Origin: Sphingopyxis sp. YR583
GTDB taxonomy: Bacteria; Pseudomonadota; Alphaproteobacteria; Sphingomonadales; Sphingomonadaceae
Reading direction: 5' to 3'
NCBI RefSeq assembly: GCF_900108295.1
Contig: NZ_FNWK01000001.1
Span: 62,001 to 126,000, forward strand
DNA: 64,000 nucleotides
Shown here: positions 37,211 to 47,003 of the stretch, one piece after another
Position numbering within the stretch: position 1 is the stretch's first letter
Layout: every line of letters starts with the position of its first letter
Notes under the pieces: model-generated
The model's input: the letters and a program-made list of their open reading frames with translations, nothing else
Told to the model about the DNA's origin: nothing
The model's database searches: none
Made by a program: the position numbers and the translations under genes

Positions 37211-39852
37211 GCGAGCGCCGCTTTGACGGCCGCCACGGCATCGTTCGCCGCGCCGCCGTCAGGGCCGCCGCCTTGCGCCATGTCGGGCCGCCCGCCGCCG
37301 CCCTGCCCGCCGAGCGCCGCGACCGCAGCCTTGACCAGGTCGACCGCGCTGACGCTACCAGTCTTGTCGTCGGTTACGCCGACCGCGACCGAGGCGCGTC
37401 CGTCATTGACCGCGACCAGCATGGCGACGCCGCTGCCGACCTGTTTCTTGAGGCCATCGACCGTACCGCGCAATTCCTTGGGATCGAGCCCGTCGACGAC
37501 CTGCGCTATGAAGGCCACATCGCCGATCTGCTCGATTGCGGGCCCCGCAGCAGCGCCGCCGCCACCGCCCATCGCCAGTGCCTTCTTCGCGTCGGCCAGC
37601 TCGCGCTCGGCCTTCTTGAGTTGCTCGGCAAGCGCTGCAACGCGCGCCGGCACGTCGTCGGGCGCGGTCTTGAGCGCGGCGGCGGCGGCTTTCAACGCTT
37701 CGTCGCGACCATTGAGCCAGATGCGCGCCGCCTCGCCGGTCAGCGCCTCGATGCGTCGGACGCCGGAGGAAACGGCACTTTCGCTAACGATCTTGAATAG
37801 GGCGATGTCACCCAGCGCGCGAACATGCGTCCCGCCGCAAAGCTCGACCGAATAATGATGATCGTCGGCCGCCCCCATCGAGAGCACGCGCACTTCGTCG
37901 CCGTATTTCTCGCCGAACAGCGCGAGCGCGCCCGCCGCGACGGCATCGTCGGGCGTCATCAGCCGCGTCGATACCGCATCGTTGCCGCGAATCTGTGCGT
38001 TCACATCAGCCTCGATCTGCGCGATCTCATCGGCGCTCAGCGCCTTGGGGTGCGAGAAGTCGAAGCGGAAGCGATCCTCGGCAACAAGGCTCCCCTTCTG
38101 CGTCACATGTCCGCCCAGACGATTGCGCAGCGCCGCGTGCAGCAGGTGCGTCGCGCTGTGATTTGCGCGGATCCGGTCCCGCCGCGCGGCATCGACGGTG
38201 AGTTGCACCGTGTCGCCAACCTTCAGCGTCCCCGCCTCGAGCTTTGCCTGATGCGTATGCAGGCGGCCGAGCGGCTTGCCCGTGTCACTGACCGACGCCT
38301 TGGCGCCCTCCAGCGTCGCGATCGTGCCGGCGTCGCCCATCTGGCCGCCGCTCTCGCCATAAAAGGGCGTCTGGTTGGTGAGCACGGTGACTTCGTCGCC
38401 CGCCCTGGCTTCGTCGACCGGCTTGCCGTCCTTGACGAGGCCAATGATGGTCGCCTCGCCAGCCGTCGAAGTATAGCCGGTGAATTCGGTGCTGCCGTTG
38501 GTTTCGGCCAGGTCGAACCAGATTTCGTCCGACGCCTTTTCGCCGCTGCCCTTCCACGCCGCGCGTGCCGCCGCCTTTTGCTGCGCCATCGCCCCATCGA
38601 AACCCGCACGATCGACCGCAATATCCGCGGCGCGCAGGGCGTCTTCGGTCAGGTCATAGGGGAAGCCGTATGTGTCATAGAGTTTGAACGCGACCTCGCC
38701 CGGCAGCGTATCGCCCTTGCCCATGCCGACGGTCGCTTCGTCGAGCAAACGCAGGCCATTCTGCAACGTCTGGCGGAACTTGGTTTCCTCACGCTCCAGC
38801 GTCTCTGCGATCAGCGGCTGCGCACGGATAAGTTCGGGATAGGCGGCCCCCATTTCGGCGGTCAGCGACGGCAGCAGCCGGTGCATCAAAGGATCCTTGG
38901 CGCCGAGCAGGTGCGCATGGCGCATGGCGCGGCGCATGATCCGGCGCAGCACATAGCCGCGCCCTTCGTTCGACGGCAGCACGCCATCGGCGACAAGAAA
39001 GCTCGATGCACGAAGGTGATCGGCGATAACGCGGTGGCTCGCCTGCGTTGCCCCCTCTGCGGGCACGCCCGTCAGGTCCACCGACGCCGCGATCAACGCC
39101 TTGAACGTGTCGGTATCATAATTGTCGTGGACACCCTGCAACACCGCCGCGACGCGCTCCAGCCCCATGCCGGTGTCGATACTCGGGCGCGGCAGGTCGA
39201 CGCGCTCGCCGCCCGGCATCTGCTCATATTGCATGAACACCAGATTCCAGATCTCGACGAACCGGTCGCCATCCTCTTGCGGAGAGCCCGGCGGACCGCC
39301 CCAGATATGATCGCCATGGTCATAAAAGATTTCGCTGCACGGCCCGCACGGCCCCGTGTCGCCCATCGACCAGAAATTGTCGCTCGTCGGAATGCGGATG
39401 ATGCGCTCTTCGGGCAGGCCCGCGATCTTCTTCCACAGGTCGAACGCTTCGTCGTCGGTATGATAGACGGTCGCGGTCAGCTTCTCGGGCTTAAGGCCCC
39501 AAGTCTTGGTGATCAGCGTCCAGGCATGCTCGATCGCCTGTTCCTTGAAATAGTCGCCGAAGGAAAAATTCCCCAGCATTTCAAAGAAGGTATGATGCCG
39601 TGCGGTATAGCCGACATTGTCGAGGTCGTTATGCTTGCCGCCTGCGCGGACGCACTTTTGCGACGAGGCCGCGCGGCTATAAGGACGCTTCTCCAGCCCG
39701 GTGAAGATATTCTTGAATGGAACCATGCCCGCGTTGACGAACATCAGCGTCGGGTCATTATACGGCACCAGCGGCGCCGACGGCTCGATATGATGCTGTG
39801 CCTCCCCGAAATAGTCGAGGAAAGAGCGGCGAATGTCGTTGGTCGATGTCAT
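37207..39852 (-). CDS. alaS: Alanyl-tRNA synthetase
   Basis: 881 residues, full length. Motif 1 region starts at [10 protein letters not shown]; the class II core holds [22 protein letters not shown]; the editing domain has [12 protein letters not shown] and CGGTHV with zinc-binding His and Cys; the C-Ala domain is at the end ([13 protein letters not shown]). It charges tRNA-Ala. The gene is close to recA's side of the window, as often in proteobacteria, though not adjacent. Confidence 0.98.
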   Translation of the reverse strand: MTSTNDIRRSFLDYFGEAQHHIEPSAPLVPYNDPTLMFVNAGMVPFKNIFTGLEKRPYSRAASSQKCVRAGGKHNDLDNVGYTARHHTFFEMLGNFSFGDYFKEQAIEHAWTLITKTWGLKPEKLTATVYHTDDEAFDLWKKIAGLPEERIIRIPTSDNFWSMGDTGPCGPCSEIFYDHGDHIWGGPPGSPQEDGDRFVEIWNLVFMQYEQMPGGERVDLPRPSIDTGMGLERVAAVLQGVHDNYDTDTFKALIAASVDLTGVPAEGATQASHRVIADHLRASSFLVADGVLPSNEGRGYVLRRIMRRAMRHAHLLGAKDPLMHRLLPSLTAEMGAAYPELIRAQPLIAETLEREETKFRQTLQNGLRLLDEATVGMGKGDTLPGEVAFKLYDTYGFPYDLTEDALRAADIAVDRAGFDGAMAQQKAAARAAWKGSGEKASDEIWFDLAETNGSTEFTGYTSTAGEATIIGLVKDGKPVDEARAGDEVTVLTNQTPFYGESGGQMGDAGTIATLEGAKASVSDTGKPLGRLHTHQAKLEAGTLKVGDTVQLTVDAARRDRIRANHSATHLLHAALRNRLGGHVTQKGSLVAEDRFRFDFSHPKALSADEIAQIEADVNAQIRGNDAVSTRLMTPDDAVAAGALALFGEKYGDEVRVLSMGAADDHHYSVELCGGTHVRALGDIALFKIVSESAVSSGVRRIEALTGEAARIWLNGRDEALKAAAAALKTAPDDVPARVAALAEQLKKAERELADAKKALAMGGGGGAAAGPAIEQIGDVAFIAQVVDGLDPKELRGTVDGLKKQVGSGVAMLVAVNDGRASVAVGVTDDKTGSVSAVDLVKAAVAALGGQGGGGRPDMAQGGGPDGGAANDAVAAVKAALA

Positions 39853-39912
39853 GCCCGCGATCTAGTGCGGCGCGGCGCGTTTCTCAAGCAAGATACGCGC
39901 CGCGCCCTTCGC

Positions 39913-40653
39913 CTAGCGCTGACAGAGTCGGTTGAGTTCTTCGTCGCTATAGCCAGCGTCGTCGATCAGCGATTGCGAGATGTAACGCACATCATATTGC
40001 GAGATCTGATATTCGCCCTCGCGCACGCGATAAAGCAAGATACCGCCGCAGGTTCCAGCGATCCCGGGATGCGAGCTCAACACCGCGAAATAGGCATAGG
40101 CGCCCGGATAGGCGGCGTCGGGCGGATTGTTCAACCAGCCGTCGAGCCGCACCGAAAATTCGCCGGTCCCCGTTTGGTGCATCTTTGCCTCGTCGCTGAA
40201 CCGCTTCATCTCGGCTGCGGTCGCCTCAAGCTGCGGATCCATCAACTTCGCCAGCAATGCGCTATTGCCCGCGTCGAGATTGTCGACGAAGCGCTGCGCG
40301 AAACGCGTCGCCGAGGTTGTGTCAGCGGCGCTCGCTTTCCAATCAGCCGGAACGGGCTTGTACGGATCGGTCGCCGGATCGTAACAGGTGAAGGCCTGCC
40401 GGAAGTCCGTGATGACCGTGACGCCGCGCTCGACGTCGATCCGGTTGTCGAAAAAATAGCGGCCAAAGCGGACCTTCTTGGCTCCGCAGCGTTGCCCGGC
40501 AAGCACCTTGATGCGGTCGACGACCGGATCATATTGGTCTGCATCGATCTTCGCCACGGTCGCTGCATACCCCTTTCCGGGCACCGCATCGACCTTGATT
40601 GCAGGCAAGGGTTGCGCGGACGCCATAAGCGCCGCGAGAATAATGGCCGTCAT
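39913..40653 (-). CDS. Exported protein of unknown function
   Basis: 246 residues with a short signal-like N-terminus (MTAIILAALMASAQP). No recognised domain. Two Cys pairs (QRCGAKK with FTCYD; GTCGG with RLCQR) suggest disulfides in the periplasm. Region RFAQRFVDNLDAGNSALLAKL resembles the helix of the neighbour at 40778 (RFAEYTLALEKRDFAAAYAML) in position and composition, so the two may share a fold. Close to alaS (60-base gap) on the same strand. Confidence 0.7.
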   Translation of the reverse strand: MTAIILAALMASAQPLPAIKVDAVPGKGYAATVAKIDADQYDPVVDRIKVLAGQRCGAKKVRFGRYFFDNRIDVERGVTVITDFRQAFTCYDPATDPYKPVPADWKASAADTTSATRFAQRFVDNLDAGNSALLAKLMDPQLEATAAEMKRFSDEAKMHQTGTGEFSVRLDGWLNNPPDAAYPGAYAYFAVLSSHPGIAGTCGGILLYRVREGEYQISQYDVRYISQSLIDDAGYSDEELNRLCQR

Positions 40654-40777
40654 GTAAAAACCCCCAACGATTCCTTCGAACCGCGACCCTATGCCGCAAA
40701 GGTCGAAGATTCCCTTCGCGACACGTGGCCATCCTGTTGGGGAGAGCGCACCGATGCAAGCTTAATTCTTCGCAGTC

Positions 40778-41371
40778 TCAGAAGTTTGTCGCGATCCCCT
40801 TGCCCAGGTAACAGGGCAGTTGCCGCAGCACATCGGCCTTGGGCACGCCGTCTTCGATCAGGTCGGCCGGGACTTCGGACGTGTCGGTGCGCACAACCGT
40901 CCAGCCGTCCACCGGCGTGGCGCGATGGACGACGACATAGCCGCAATCCATTGTTCCGTCCTTGCGATCGCCGCGAAAATCGAACGCCGCATAGAGCCCG
41001 GCGGGCTGTCCCGCGGGATCAAGATACCAGCTCAGGCGCAGCGGCCGTATCTGTCCGTCGGCCCACAGCGTCGCCCGCTTGCGCAGATTCATTTCCCATT
41101 CGAGCCGCGGGTTCGACGCCTGGAACGATAGCCGCAGCATCGCATAAGCGGCGGCAAAATCGCGTTTCTCCAGCGCGAGCGTATATTCGGCGAACCGGTC
41201 GATCGCCCCTTCTTCGTCGGACGGCGACGGCTTGAACGCGCGGTCTTCGGGCGCGACGATCTCGCGTTCGAACTCCGGCGCGAGCGTCGGCGGCGCCGCG
41301 ATTGCGGCAGGCATAACGGCGATCAGTGCCGCGCCAAAAAGAAAAGCACGGCCTCGAAAATCAATAGCCAT
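40778..41371 (-). CDS. Exported protein, DUF4019-like
   Basis: 197 residues from ATG 41371 (MAIDFRGRAFLFGAALIAV), with a signal peptide ending AIAAPP; an ATG four codons upstream is possible. The core (RFAEYTLALEKRDFAAAYAM, LRKRATLWADGQIRPLRL, WTVVRTDTSEVPADLI) looks like a DUF4019/SnoaL-like alpha+beta fold. Function unknown. The N-terminus overlaps the end of the GST gene by 11 bases. Confidence 0.72.
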   Translation of the reverse strand: MAIDFRGRAFLFGAALIAVMPAAIAAPPTLAPEFEREIVAPEDRAFKPSPSDEEGAIDRFAEYTLALEKRDFAAAYAMLRLSFQASNPRLEWEMNLRKRATLWADGQIRPLRLSWYLDPAGQPAGLYAAFDFRGDRKDGTMDCGYVVVHRATPVDGWTVVRTDTSEVPADLIEDGVPKADVLRQLPCYLGKGIATNF

Positions 41372-41993
41372 AATAGGCGCCACCCTTTTCGCGTGCGCGG
41401 CGCCATGCCGGACGATCGTGGCAGGCGTTCACAAAGGCCGCGAGCTTGGGGTAGCGCGGCGCCATCCCCTGCATGATAGCGATTTCCGCGGGGAAGCTCA
41501 GCATGATGTCGGCGGCGGAAAGGCTGTCGCCGACGAAATGGCCGCTCTCGCCGACACGGCTTTCCATATAGGCGAAGTGCGAATCGAGTTGCTGCGAAAT
41601 CCGCGGCTCGATCGGCGCAGCGGCTTCGCCAAGGCGTGCGGTATAGATGCGCAACAGGATCGGCGTCATCGCCGACCCCTCGGCGAAATGCAGCCACTCA
41701 AGGTGACTGATATGATCGTCGGTCCCACGTTCGGGAACCAGATGTCCGCCACCATGCCGCTCGCACAGATATTCGGTAATCGCGCCCGATTCGGTCACGA
41801 CGCGGCCGTCATCCTCGATCACCGGCGACTTGCCGAGCGGATGAACTGCGAGCAATTCAGGCGGCGCAAGGTTGGTCACCGGGTCGCGATCATAATATTT
41901 GACCTCATAGGGCGCGCTGATTTCCTCGAGCAGCCACAGGATGCGCTGCGAGCGACTGTTGTTCAGATGGTGGACGATCAGGCTCATGGACAT
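41361..41993 (-). CDS. Glutathione S-transferase family protein (second copy in window)
   Basis: 210 residues. IVHHLNNSRSQRILWLLEEI is the N-terminal thioredoxin-fold segment with the catalytic Ser region, LGKSPVIEDD holds cis-Pro, TESGAITEYLCERH binds the gamma-glutamyl part; the all-helical half has the N-capping box SLSAADIMLSFPAE. Distinct subclass from the 11360 gene. Gap of 14 bases from the agmatinase-like gene on the same strand. Confidence 0.92.
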   Translation of the reverse strand: MSMSLIVHHLNNSRSQRILWLLEEISAPYEVKYYDRDPVTNLAPPELLAVHPLGKSPVIEDDGRVVTESGAITEYLCERHGGGHLVPERGTDDHISHLEWLHFAEGSAMTPILLRIYTARLGEAAAPIEPRISQQLDSHFAYMESRVGESGHFVGDSLSAADIMLSFPAEIAIMQGMAPRYPKLAAFVNACHDRPAWRRAREKGGAYYGY

Positions 41994-42007
41994 GCTCCTC
42001 TGGACAT

Positions 42008-42823
42008 TCAGGTACGGTACGGCCCGTTGCGGTCGATCAGTGCCGCAAGTTCGCGCACCAGCTTGGCACCCAAAATTGCGGTGACATCGCCGATATCGCG
42101 GCCGGGGTGAAGTTCGACGATATCGGCGCCGACGATAGGCGAGGTTTGTTTGTGCAGCACGGCCAGTACCTCGCGCACCGTGAGCCCGCCAGGTTCCGGG
42201 TGCGCGACGCCCGGCGCCACCGACGGGTCAAGACCGTCGAGATCGATCGAAATATAGAGCGGCCCTTCGAGGACCGGCACCATATCCGGGGTAAAACCCG
42301 CCATCGGGATGATCTCGACGCCAAAGCGCGCCGCCTGCTCGCGGCAATGGGCGTTGAGCGTACGGATACCGACCTGCACCAGCCTTTTGACATATCCCGC
42401 CTCGCAAATGCGGGCGAAAGGCGATGCGTGGCTGCGTGGATTTCCGGCGAAATCATCGTAGAGATCGGGGTGCGCGTCGAAATGGAGGATCGTCACCGGC
42501 CCATGGCAAGCCGCCGCGGCCTCGACGAGCGGAAAGGTCACGGCATGGTCGCCGCCGAGGGCGAGCGGAACTTCACCATCTTCGCGCACATAGGCGATGT
42601 GGCGCCGGATCGCGGCGTCGTCCTGCGCGGTGTCTTCGGTCAGCGACAGGTCGCCGTCGTCGGTGAGCGCGATGTCGGTGCCGATCTCGGGACCGAGTTC
42701 GCTCGCCATATTGCCGCGGTCGCTCCACAGCGCCGCGCGGATCGCGGCGGGGCCGGCGGCGGCGCCGCGTTCGAAGCTGCTGTTGATGTCGGTGGGCAAG
42801 CCGAAGAGGCGGATCGCGGGCAT
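42008..42823 (-). CDS. Agmatinase/arginase (ureohydrolase) family protein
   Basis: 271 residues from ATG 42823 (MPAIRLFGLPTDINSSFERG). Mn ligands are all present: GGDHAVTFP, HFDAHPDLYD and SIDLDGLDP with the following APG and PEPGG. The family removes urea or formamide from guanidino substrates such as agmatine; which substrate cannot be told. Extending upstream would add an implausible Pro-rich leader. Confidence 0.92.
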   Translation of the reverse strand: MPAIRLFGLPTDINSSFERGAAAGPAAIRAALWSDRGNMASELGPEIGTDIALTDDGDLSLTEDTAQDDAAIRRHIAYVREDGEVPLALGGDHAVTFPLVEAAAACHGPVTILHFDAHPDLYDDFAGNPRSHASPFARICEAGYVKRLVQVGIRTLNAHCREQAARFGVEIIPMAGFTPDMVPVLEGPLYISIDLDGLDPSVAPGVAHPEPGGLTVREVLAVLHKQTSPIVGADIVELHPGRDIGDVTAILGAKLVRELAALIDRNGPYRT

Positions 42824-42948
42824 GCGCCGCTTGTAGCCGCTGGCAAGGGCGGCGCAAGGATCAACGGCGGGCGGGCCGACCTGCAGGGGAGAGGGAATGC
42901 AGGCACCCCAATGGGGCAAGGAGGGGGCTGGAGGCCCGCCGCCGTTAG

Positions 42949-42978
42949 CCGGCCGGTCCGCCGAAGCGAACCGGCCGG
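42949..42978. terminator. GC-rich hairpin downstream of recA
   Basis: CCGGCCGGT and ACCGGCCGG pair perfectly around a 12-base loop, eight bases after the recA stop. No U-run follows on the minus strand, so it is either an intrinsic terminator of weak type or an mRNA 3' stabiliser. Confidence 0.5.
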
Positions 42979-42985
42979 AGGACTA

Positions 42986-44065
42986 TCAATTGTCGTCGTC
43001 GCCCTCGTCGTCGGGGCCGGCCATCATTTCCTCGGCCACCGCGTCGGTGCGGCTGCGAATCGCGGCTTCGAGCCGTTCGCGCAGTTCGGGATTTTCGGTC
43101 AGGAAATTCTTCGCATTTTCGCGGCCCTGACCGATACGGATCGAGTCATAGCTGAACCAGGCGCCCGATTTTTCGACGAGCCCGGCCTTGACGCCGATAT
43201 CGAGGATTTCGCCGATCTTGGAAATGCCCTGCCCGTACATGATGTCGAATTCGACCTGTTTGAACGGCGGCGCGACCTTGTTCTTGACGACTTTGACGCG
43301 CGTGGTGTTGCCGACGATCTCGTCGCCATTCTTGATCTGGCCGGTGCGGCGGATGTCGAGGCGGACCGAAGCGTAGAATTTGAGTGCGTTACCGCCGGTC
43401 GTGGTTTCAGGGTTGCCGTACATCACGCCGATTTTCATGCGAAGCTGGTTGATGAAGATCACCATGCAGCGCGAACGGCTGATCGAACCGGTGAGCTTGC
43501 GCAGCGACTGCGACATCAGACGCGCCTGCAGGCCGACGTGGCTGTCGCCCATCTCGCCCTCGATTTCGGCGCGCGGAACGAGCGCGGCGACCGAGTCGAC
43601 GACGAGCACGTCGATCGCGTTCGATCGTACAAGGGTATCGACGATTTCGAGCGCCTGCTCGCCCGTGTCGGGCTGCGACACGATGAGTTCGTCGATGTTG
43701 ACGCCGAGCTTGCGGGCATAGACGGGGTCGAGCGCATGTTCGGCGTCGACGAAGGCGACGGTGCCGCCCGTTTTCTGCGCTTCGGCGAGCGTGTGCAGCG
43801 CGAGCGTCGTCTTGCCCGAGCTTTCGGGACCATAGATTTCGATGACGCGGCCGCGCGGCAAACCGCCGACGCCGAGCGCGATGTCGAGGCCGAGCGAGCC
43901 GGTCGAGATCGCCTCGACCTGCATGGCTTCCTTCGAGCCCAATTTCATTACCGAGCCCTTGCCGAACGCGCGATCGATCTGCGCGAGCGCGGCGTCGAGC
44001 GCCTTCTGCCTGTCCGTGTTGTTCACTGATTTCCCCGATTCGACGAGTGACAATTGTCCGGCCAT
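42986..44065 (-). CDS. recA: Recombinase RecA
   Basis: 359 residues. Walker [12 protein letters not shown], the Walker B strand [18 protein letters not shown] with following [14 protein letters not shown] (L1 region), [20 protein letters not shown] (L2) and an acidic tail ([10 protein letters not shown]). It forms filaments on ssDNA for recombination and triggers LexA cleavage. A direct-repeat LexA box lies upstream. Confidence 0.99.
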   Translation of the reverse strand: MAGQLSLVESGKSVNNTDRQKALDAALAQIDRAFGKGSVMKLGSKEAMQVEAISTGSLGLDIALGVGGLPRGRVIEIYGPESSGKTTLALHTLAEAQKTGGTVAFVDAEHALDPVYARKLGVNIDELIVSQPDTGEQALEIVDTLVRSNAIDVLVVDSVAALVPRAEIEGEMGDSHVGLQARLMSQSLRKLTGSISRSRCMVIFINQLRMKIGVMYGNPETTTGGNALKFYASVRLDIRRTGQIKNGDEIVGNTTRVKVVKNKVAPPFKQVEFDIMYGQGISKIGEILDIGVKAGLVEKSGAWFSYDSIRIGQGRENAKNFLTENPELRERLEAAIRSRTDAVAEEMMAGPDDEGDDDN

Positions 44066-44141
44066 GACCGTCCCTTTCCAGCTCTAGAGCGACAGCAGAA
44101 GCATCGCAACGCCGGAACTATGTACCACATTTGTTCTCAGT

Positions 44142-44156
44142 GAACAAGCGGGGAAC
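44142..44156 (-). promoter_or_regulatory. LexA (SOS) box upstream of recA
   Basis: On the minus strand GTTCCCCGCTTGTTC is an exact GTTC-N7-GTTC, the alphaproteobacterial LexA box, 77 bases before the recA start. A second, overlapping palindrome TTGTTC-TCAGT-GAACAA (44131-44147) sits beside it, so the operator may be compound. Confidence 0.85.
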
Positions 44157-44186
44157 AAAATTAAATGGAACGGGAAGAAAATGCCC

Positions 44187-44540
44187 CTATTCCGCCGAAA
44201 AATCCTTCAGCGCCGCTTCGATGTCACTGATCCGGAACGGCTTGGTGATCAGCTTGCGATGCGCATGCGCGGGCGGAATGACGTCGCCTCCGCCCGAGGT
44301 GAAAGCGAAGGGAATGCCGCGTTCGGCAAGCGCGTCGGCGACCGGCCAGCCCTTTTCGTCCCCAAGGTTGATATCGACCAGCGCGCCGCCGAGAGGTTCG
44401 CCGGAAATGAAGGCGAGCGCTTCCTCGTTCGTGGTCGCCTGCGCGGGTTCGGGCAGGTCGAGCGCGTCGAACATATCGGCGAGCATCATGCCGATCAGCA
44501 CATCATCCTCGACGAGCAGGATGCGTTGATCACTCGCCAT
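44187..44540 (-). CDS. Single-domain response regulator
   Basis: 117 residues from ATG 44540. Receiver domain only: acidic pocket Glu11-Asp12-Asp13 (LLVEDDVLIG), phosphoacceptor Asp56 (ALVDINLG), Thr81 (FAFTSGG), Lys100 (LITKPF). It overlaps the end of cckA by 11 bases, so the two are coupled. It may feed or drain phosphate from CckA's route; no output domain is present. Confidence 0.9.
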   Translation of the reverse strand: MASDQRILLVEDDVLIGMMLADMFDALDLPEPAQATTNEEALAFISGEPLGGALVDINLGDEKGWPVADALAERGIPFAFTSGGGDVIPPAHAHRKLITKPFRISDIEAALKDFSAE

Positions 44541-46980
44541 TGGACACCCGATGCGCGGCATCGTCGAGCGCGGCCGAAGTCGCCTCGGCGAGCTGCGCGA
44601 CAGAGAAGGGCTTTGGCAGGAAAGCGACATTGTCGATGTCGATCGACTGGCGCAGCTGCTCCTCGGCATAGCCCGACATGAACAGGACGGGCAGACCGGG
44701 TCGCTTGGCGCGCATGGCGCGCACCATCGCCGGACCGTCCATCGTCGGCATGACAACATCGCTGATGATCAAATCGATCTTCTCCATTTGCGCGAAACGT
44801 TCGAGCCCTTCTTCACCCTGCGCGGCGGTGACGACGTTATAACCCGCACGGGTCAGCGCGCGTTCCGCAACCGCGCGCACCATATCCTCATCCTCGACGA
44901 GCAGGATCGTTCCGGTGCCCCATTGGCTCTTCTTGGGCTTGACCGGCGGCGGCACGACGACGGGCGCCTCGCCTTCGGCGCGATGGACGGGCAGATAGAT
45001 CGAAAAGCTCGTCCCCTCCCCCAGCTTGCTGTCGGCAAAGATGAACCCCGCCGACTGCTTGATGATCCCGTAAACCGTCGACAGCCCGAGCCCGGTACCC
45101 TTGCCGACATCCTTCGTCGTGAAGAAGGGTTCGAAAATCTTGGGCAGCACATCGGGCGGAATACCGGTTCCGGTATCGCTGACCTTGAGCGCGCAATAAT
45201 CGGCCGGCGGCATGAATTCATTGCCCATTTGCCGCACGTCGGCGGCGGACACGGGGAAGGTTTCCATGGTCAGCGTCCCGCCGCCGGGCATCGCATCGCG
45301 CGCGTTTACCGCGAGATTGATGATCACCTGCTCGAGCTGGCCGGGGTCGGCGCGCACCGCGCCCAAACCGCGGCCATGATGCACCGACAATTGCACCGTT
45401 TCGCCGATCAGCCGCTTCAGGAGGTGCGACACCTCCGAAATCACGTCGGGCAGCTGGAGGATCTGCGGGCGCAGCGTCTGTTGCCGCGAAAAGGCAAGCA
45501 ATTGCCGCGTCAGGCTGGCGGCACGGTTGGCGTTGCTACGAATCTGCTGGATATCGTCATAGTCGCTGTCGCCCGGCGTATGGCGCATCAGCATCAGGTC
45601 GCACGCGCCGAGAACGGCGGTCAGGATATTGTTGAAGTCGTGCGCGACGCCGCCCGCGAGCTGACCGACCGCCTGCATTTTCGAGGCCTGCGCGACCTGG
45701 CGTTTGAGCCGCGACTCCTCGCTCGAATCCTTGAGGCTGAGCAGCACCGCCGCCTCGCCGAGTCCGCGCACACCGACGACGCGCATCGACACCGGCTCGC
45801 CGCTCTGCCCCGCGAGGCGGATCGAAAGATCGCCCCCGACCTGTTGTCCGCTGCTGTGGCGGCGGATCATGTCGGACAGCGCGCCCTTGTCCTCTCCGAC
45901 GACGATGTCGCCGGGGTAGCGCGGCATCTTGCCCTCGGGCAGGCTCGCAGCGCGGACAAAGGCGCGGTTCATATAGAGAAAGCGCCCGTCGCGATCGACC
46001 ATGGCGAGCCCGAAAGGCAGCAGCGAGAGCAAAGTTTCGACGTAGGTTTGCGCGGTGCCGCGATCGGTCGGCCCCATTTCCTCGTCGAGCATCGCGAGCA
46101 GCATCGGCGTGTTGCTGTCGGCGGACGCGAGCGGGATCTGGATCAATCGCACGGGGGTCGCGCGATCACCTTCGCGCGCAAAATATAGCGCCCCGGCATC
46201 GTCGAGCCGGATCATCGGCGCGACGTCGCGGCCAGCATAGTGGCGCGCATCATCCTCGCCCAGCGCGCGAAGCAGGAAGGCCTGATTGGCGACGCGCAAG
46301 CGTCCCTCGGCGCTGACGAGCGCGGCCATTACCCCTGCATGACCGAGCGTGCGGCCGGCGGGACCGTCGAGATGACGGATGATTTCGGCAACGAGGTCGA
46401 GCCGTTCGAGCGCCGAAAAGCGCCAGACCAGATAATCGTCCGACTGCCCCGCCCGCGTCACCTGCGCACGCAATTGCAGCGGCCCCACGGCGAGGTCGTC
46501 GGCATAACCCTCGCCATCGCGCCACGCGATACGACCGGCATTCTTGAGCGTTTCGGCCCCGCGTCCTTCCAGCGGCAGGCCGGGCGGCGTCACGAAGCCA
46601 TTGAACCATGTTCCGAAAAGATCGTTGGCGCAGACCATCCGCCCGCCGCGATCGGTGACCGCGATCGCGACATCGTCGTGATTCACCGCCTGCCGCAGCA
46701 TCGTCCAGTCGGGTGCGACCGCTTCGCCGGTCACCGCCGCCGGAAACAACCGGCGCGCGAGCAGCACCCCGCCCGCCGATACAGCGAGCCCCGCCAGGAA
46801 GCCCGCCGCCAGGATCATATTGCCCGTCGCCCAGAACAGCAACGCGGCGGACAGCAAGGCGAGCCCGCCGAGTGCCGCCTTGTCGACCTGCGACAGGCCC
46901 GCCGGCGCCGCCAAGGGTCCGGCGGAACCCGCCCCCCTGATGACATCACCATCAGCGGAGGGCAGGCTTTGCACGGTCAA
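44530..46980 (-). CDS. cckA: Cell-cycle hybrid histidine kinase CckA
   Basis: 816 residues. Two N-terminal membrane helices (about 37-75), two PAS-like regions, then HisKA with phosphorylated His in AGGVAHDFNNILTA, HATPase_c (NLAVNARDAMPGGG; DTGTGIPPDVL; GTGLGLSTVYG) and a C-terminal receiver (ILLVEDEDMVR; IDLIISDVVMPTMDG). Order and motifs match CckA, which phosphorylates ChpT and so controls CtrA and CpdR in alphaproteobacteria, as part of polar and cell-cycle control and often of GTA production. Confidence 0.95.
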   Translation of the reverse strand: MTVQSLPSADGDVIRGAGSAGPLAAPAGLSQVDKAALGGLALLSAALLFWATGNMILAAGFLAGLAVSAGGVLLARRLFPAAVTGEAVAPDWTMLRQAVNHDDVAIAVTDRGGRMVCANDLFGTWFNGFVTPPGLPLEGRGAETLKNAGRIAWRDGEGYADDLAVGPLQLRAQVTRAGQSDDYLVWRFSALERLDLVAEIIRHLDGPAGRTLGHAGVMAALVSAEGRLRVANQAFLLRALGEDDARHYAGRDVAPMIRLDDAGALYFAREGDRATPVRLIQIPLASADSNTPMLLAMLDEEMGPTDRGTAQTYVETLLSLLPFGLAMVDRDGRFLYMNRAFVRAASLPEGKMPRYPGDIVVGEDKGALSDMIRRHSSGQQVGGDLSIRLAGQSGEPVSMRVVGVRGLGEAAVLLSLKDSSEESRLKRQVAQASKMQAVGQLAGGVAHDFNNILTAVLGACDLMLMRHTPGDSDYDDIQQIRSNANRAASLTRQLLAFSRQQTLRPQILQLPDVISEVSHLLKRLIGETVQLSVHHGRGLGAVRADPGQLEQVIINLAVNARDAMPGGGTLTMETFPVSAADVRQMGNEFMPPADYCALKVSDTGTGIPPDVLPKIFEPFFTTKDVGKGTGLGLSTVYGIIKQSAGFIFADSKLGEGTSFSIYLPVHRAEGEAPVVVPPPVKPKKSQWGTGTILLVEDEDMVRAVAERALTRAGYNVVTAAQGEEGLERFAQMEKIDLIISDVVMPTMDGPAMVRAMRAKRPGLPVLFMSGYAEEQLRQSIDIDNVAFLPKPFSVAQLAEATSAALDDAAHRVSNGE

Positions 46981-47003
46981 CGGCTATCTTTCCTGATTGT
47001 GCA

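Noticed and set aside
37825..41235. Very long plus-strand open frame opposite alaS (over 1,100 codons)
   Set aside because: It is an antisense frame made by GC-rich codon bias, with Arg-rich, low-complexity translation and no domain; alaS and its neighbours on the minus strand are clear.
42949..42978. CCGGCCGG palindromes as a protein-binding site
   Set aside because: A hairpin just after the recA stop is better explained as a 3' mRNA structure.
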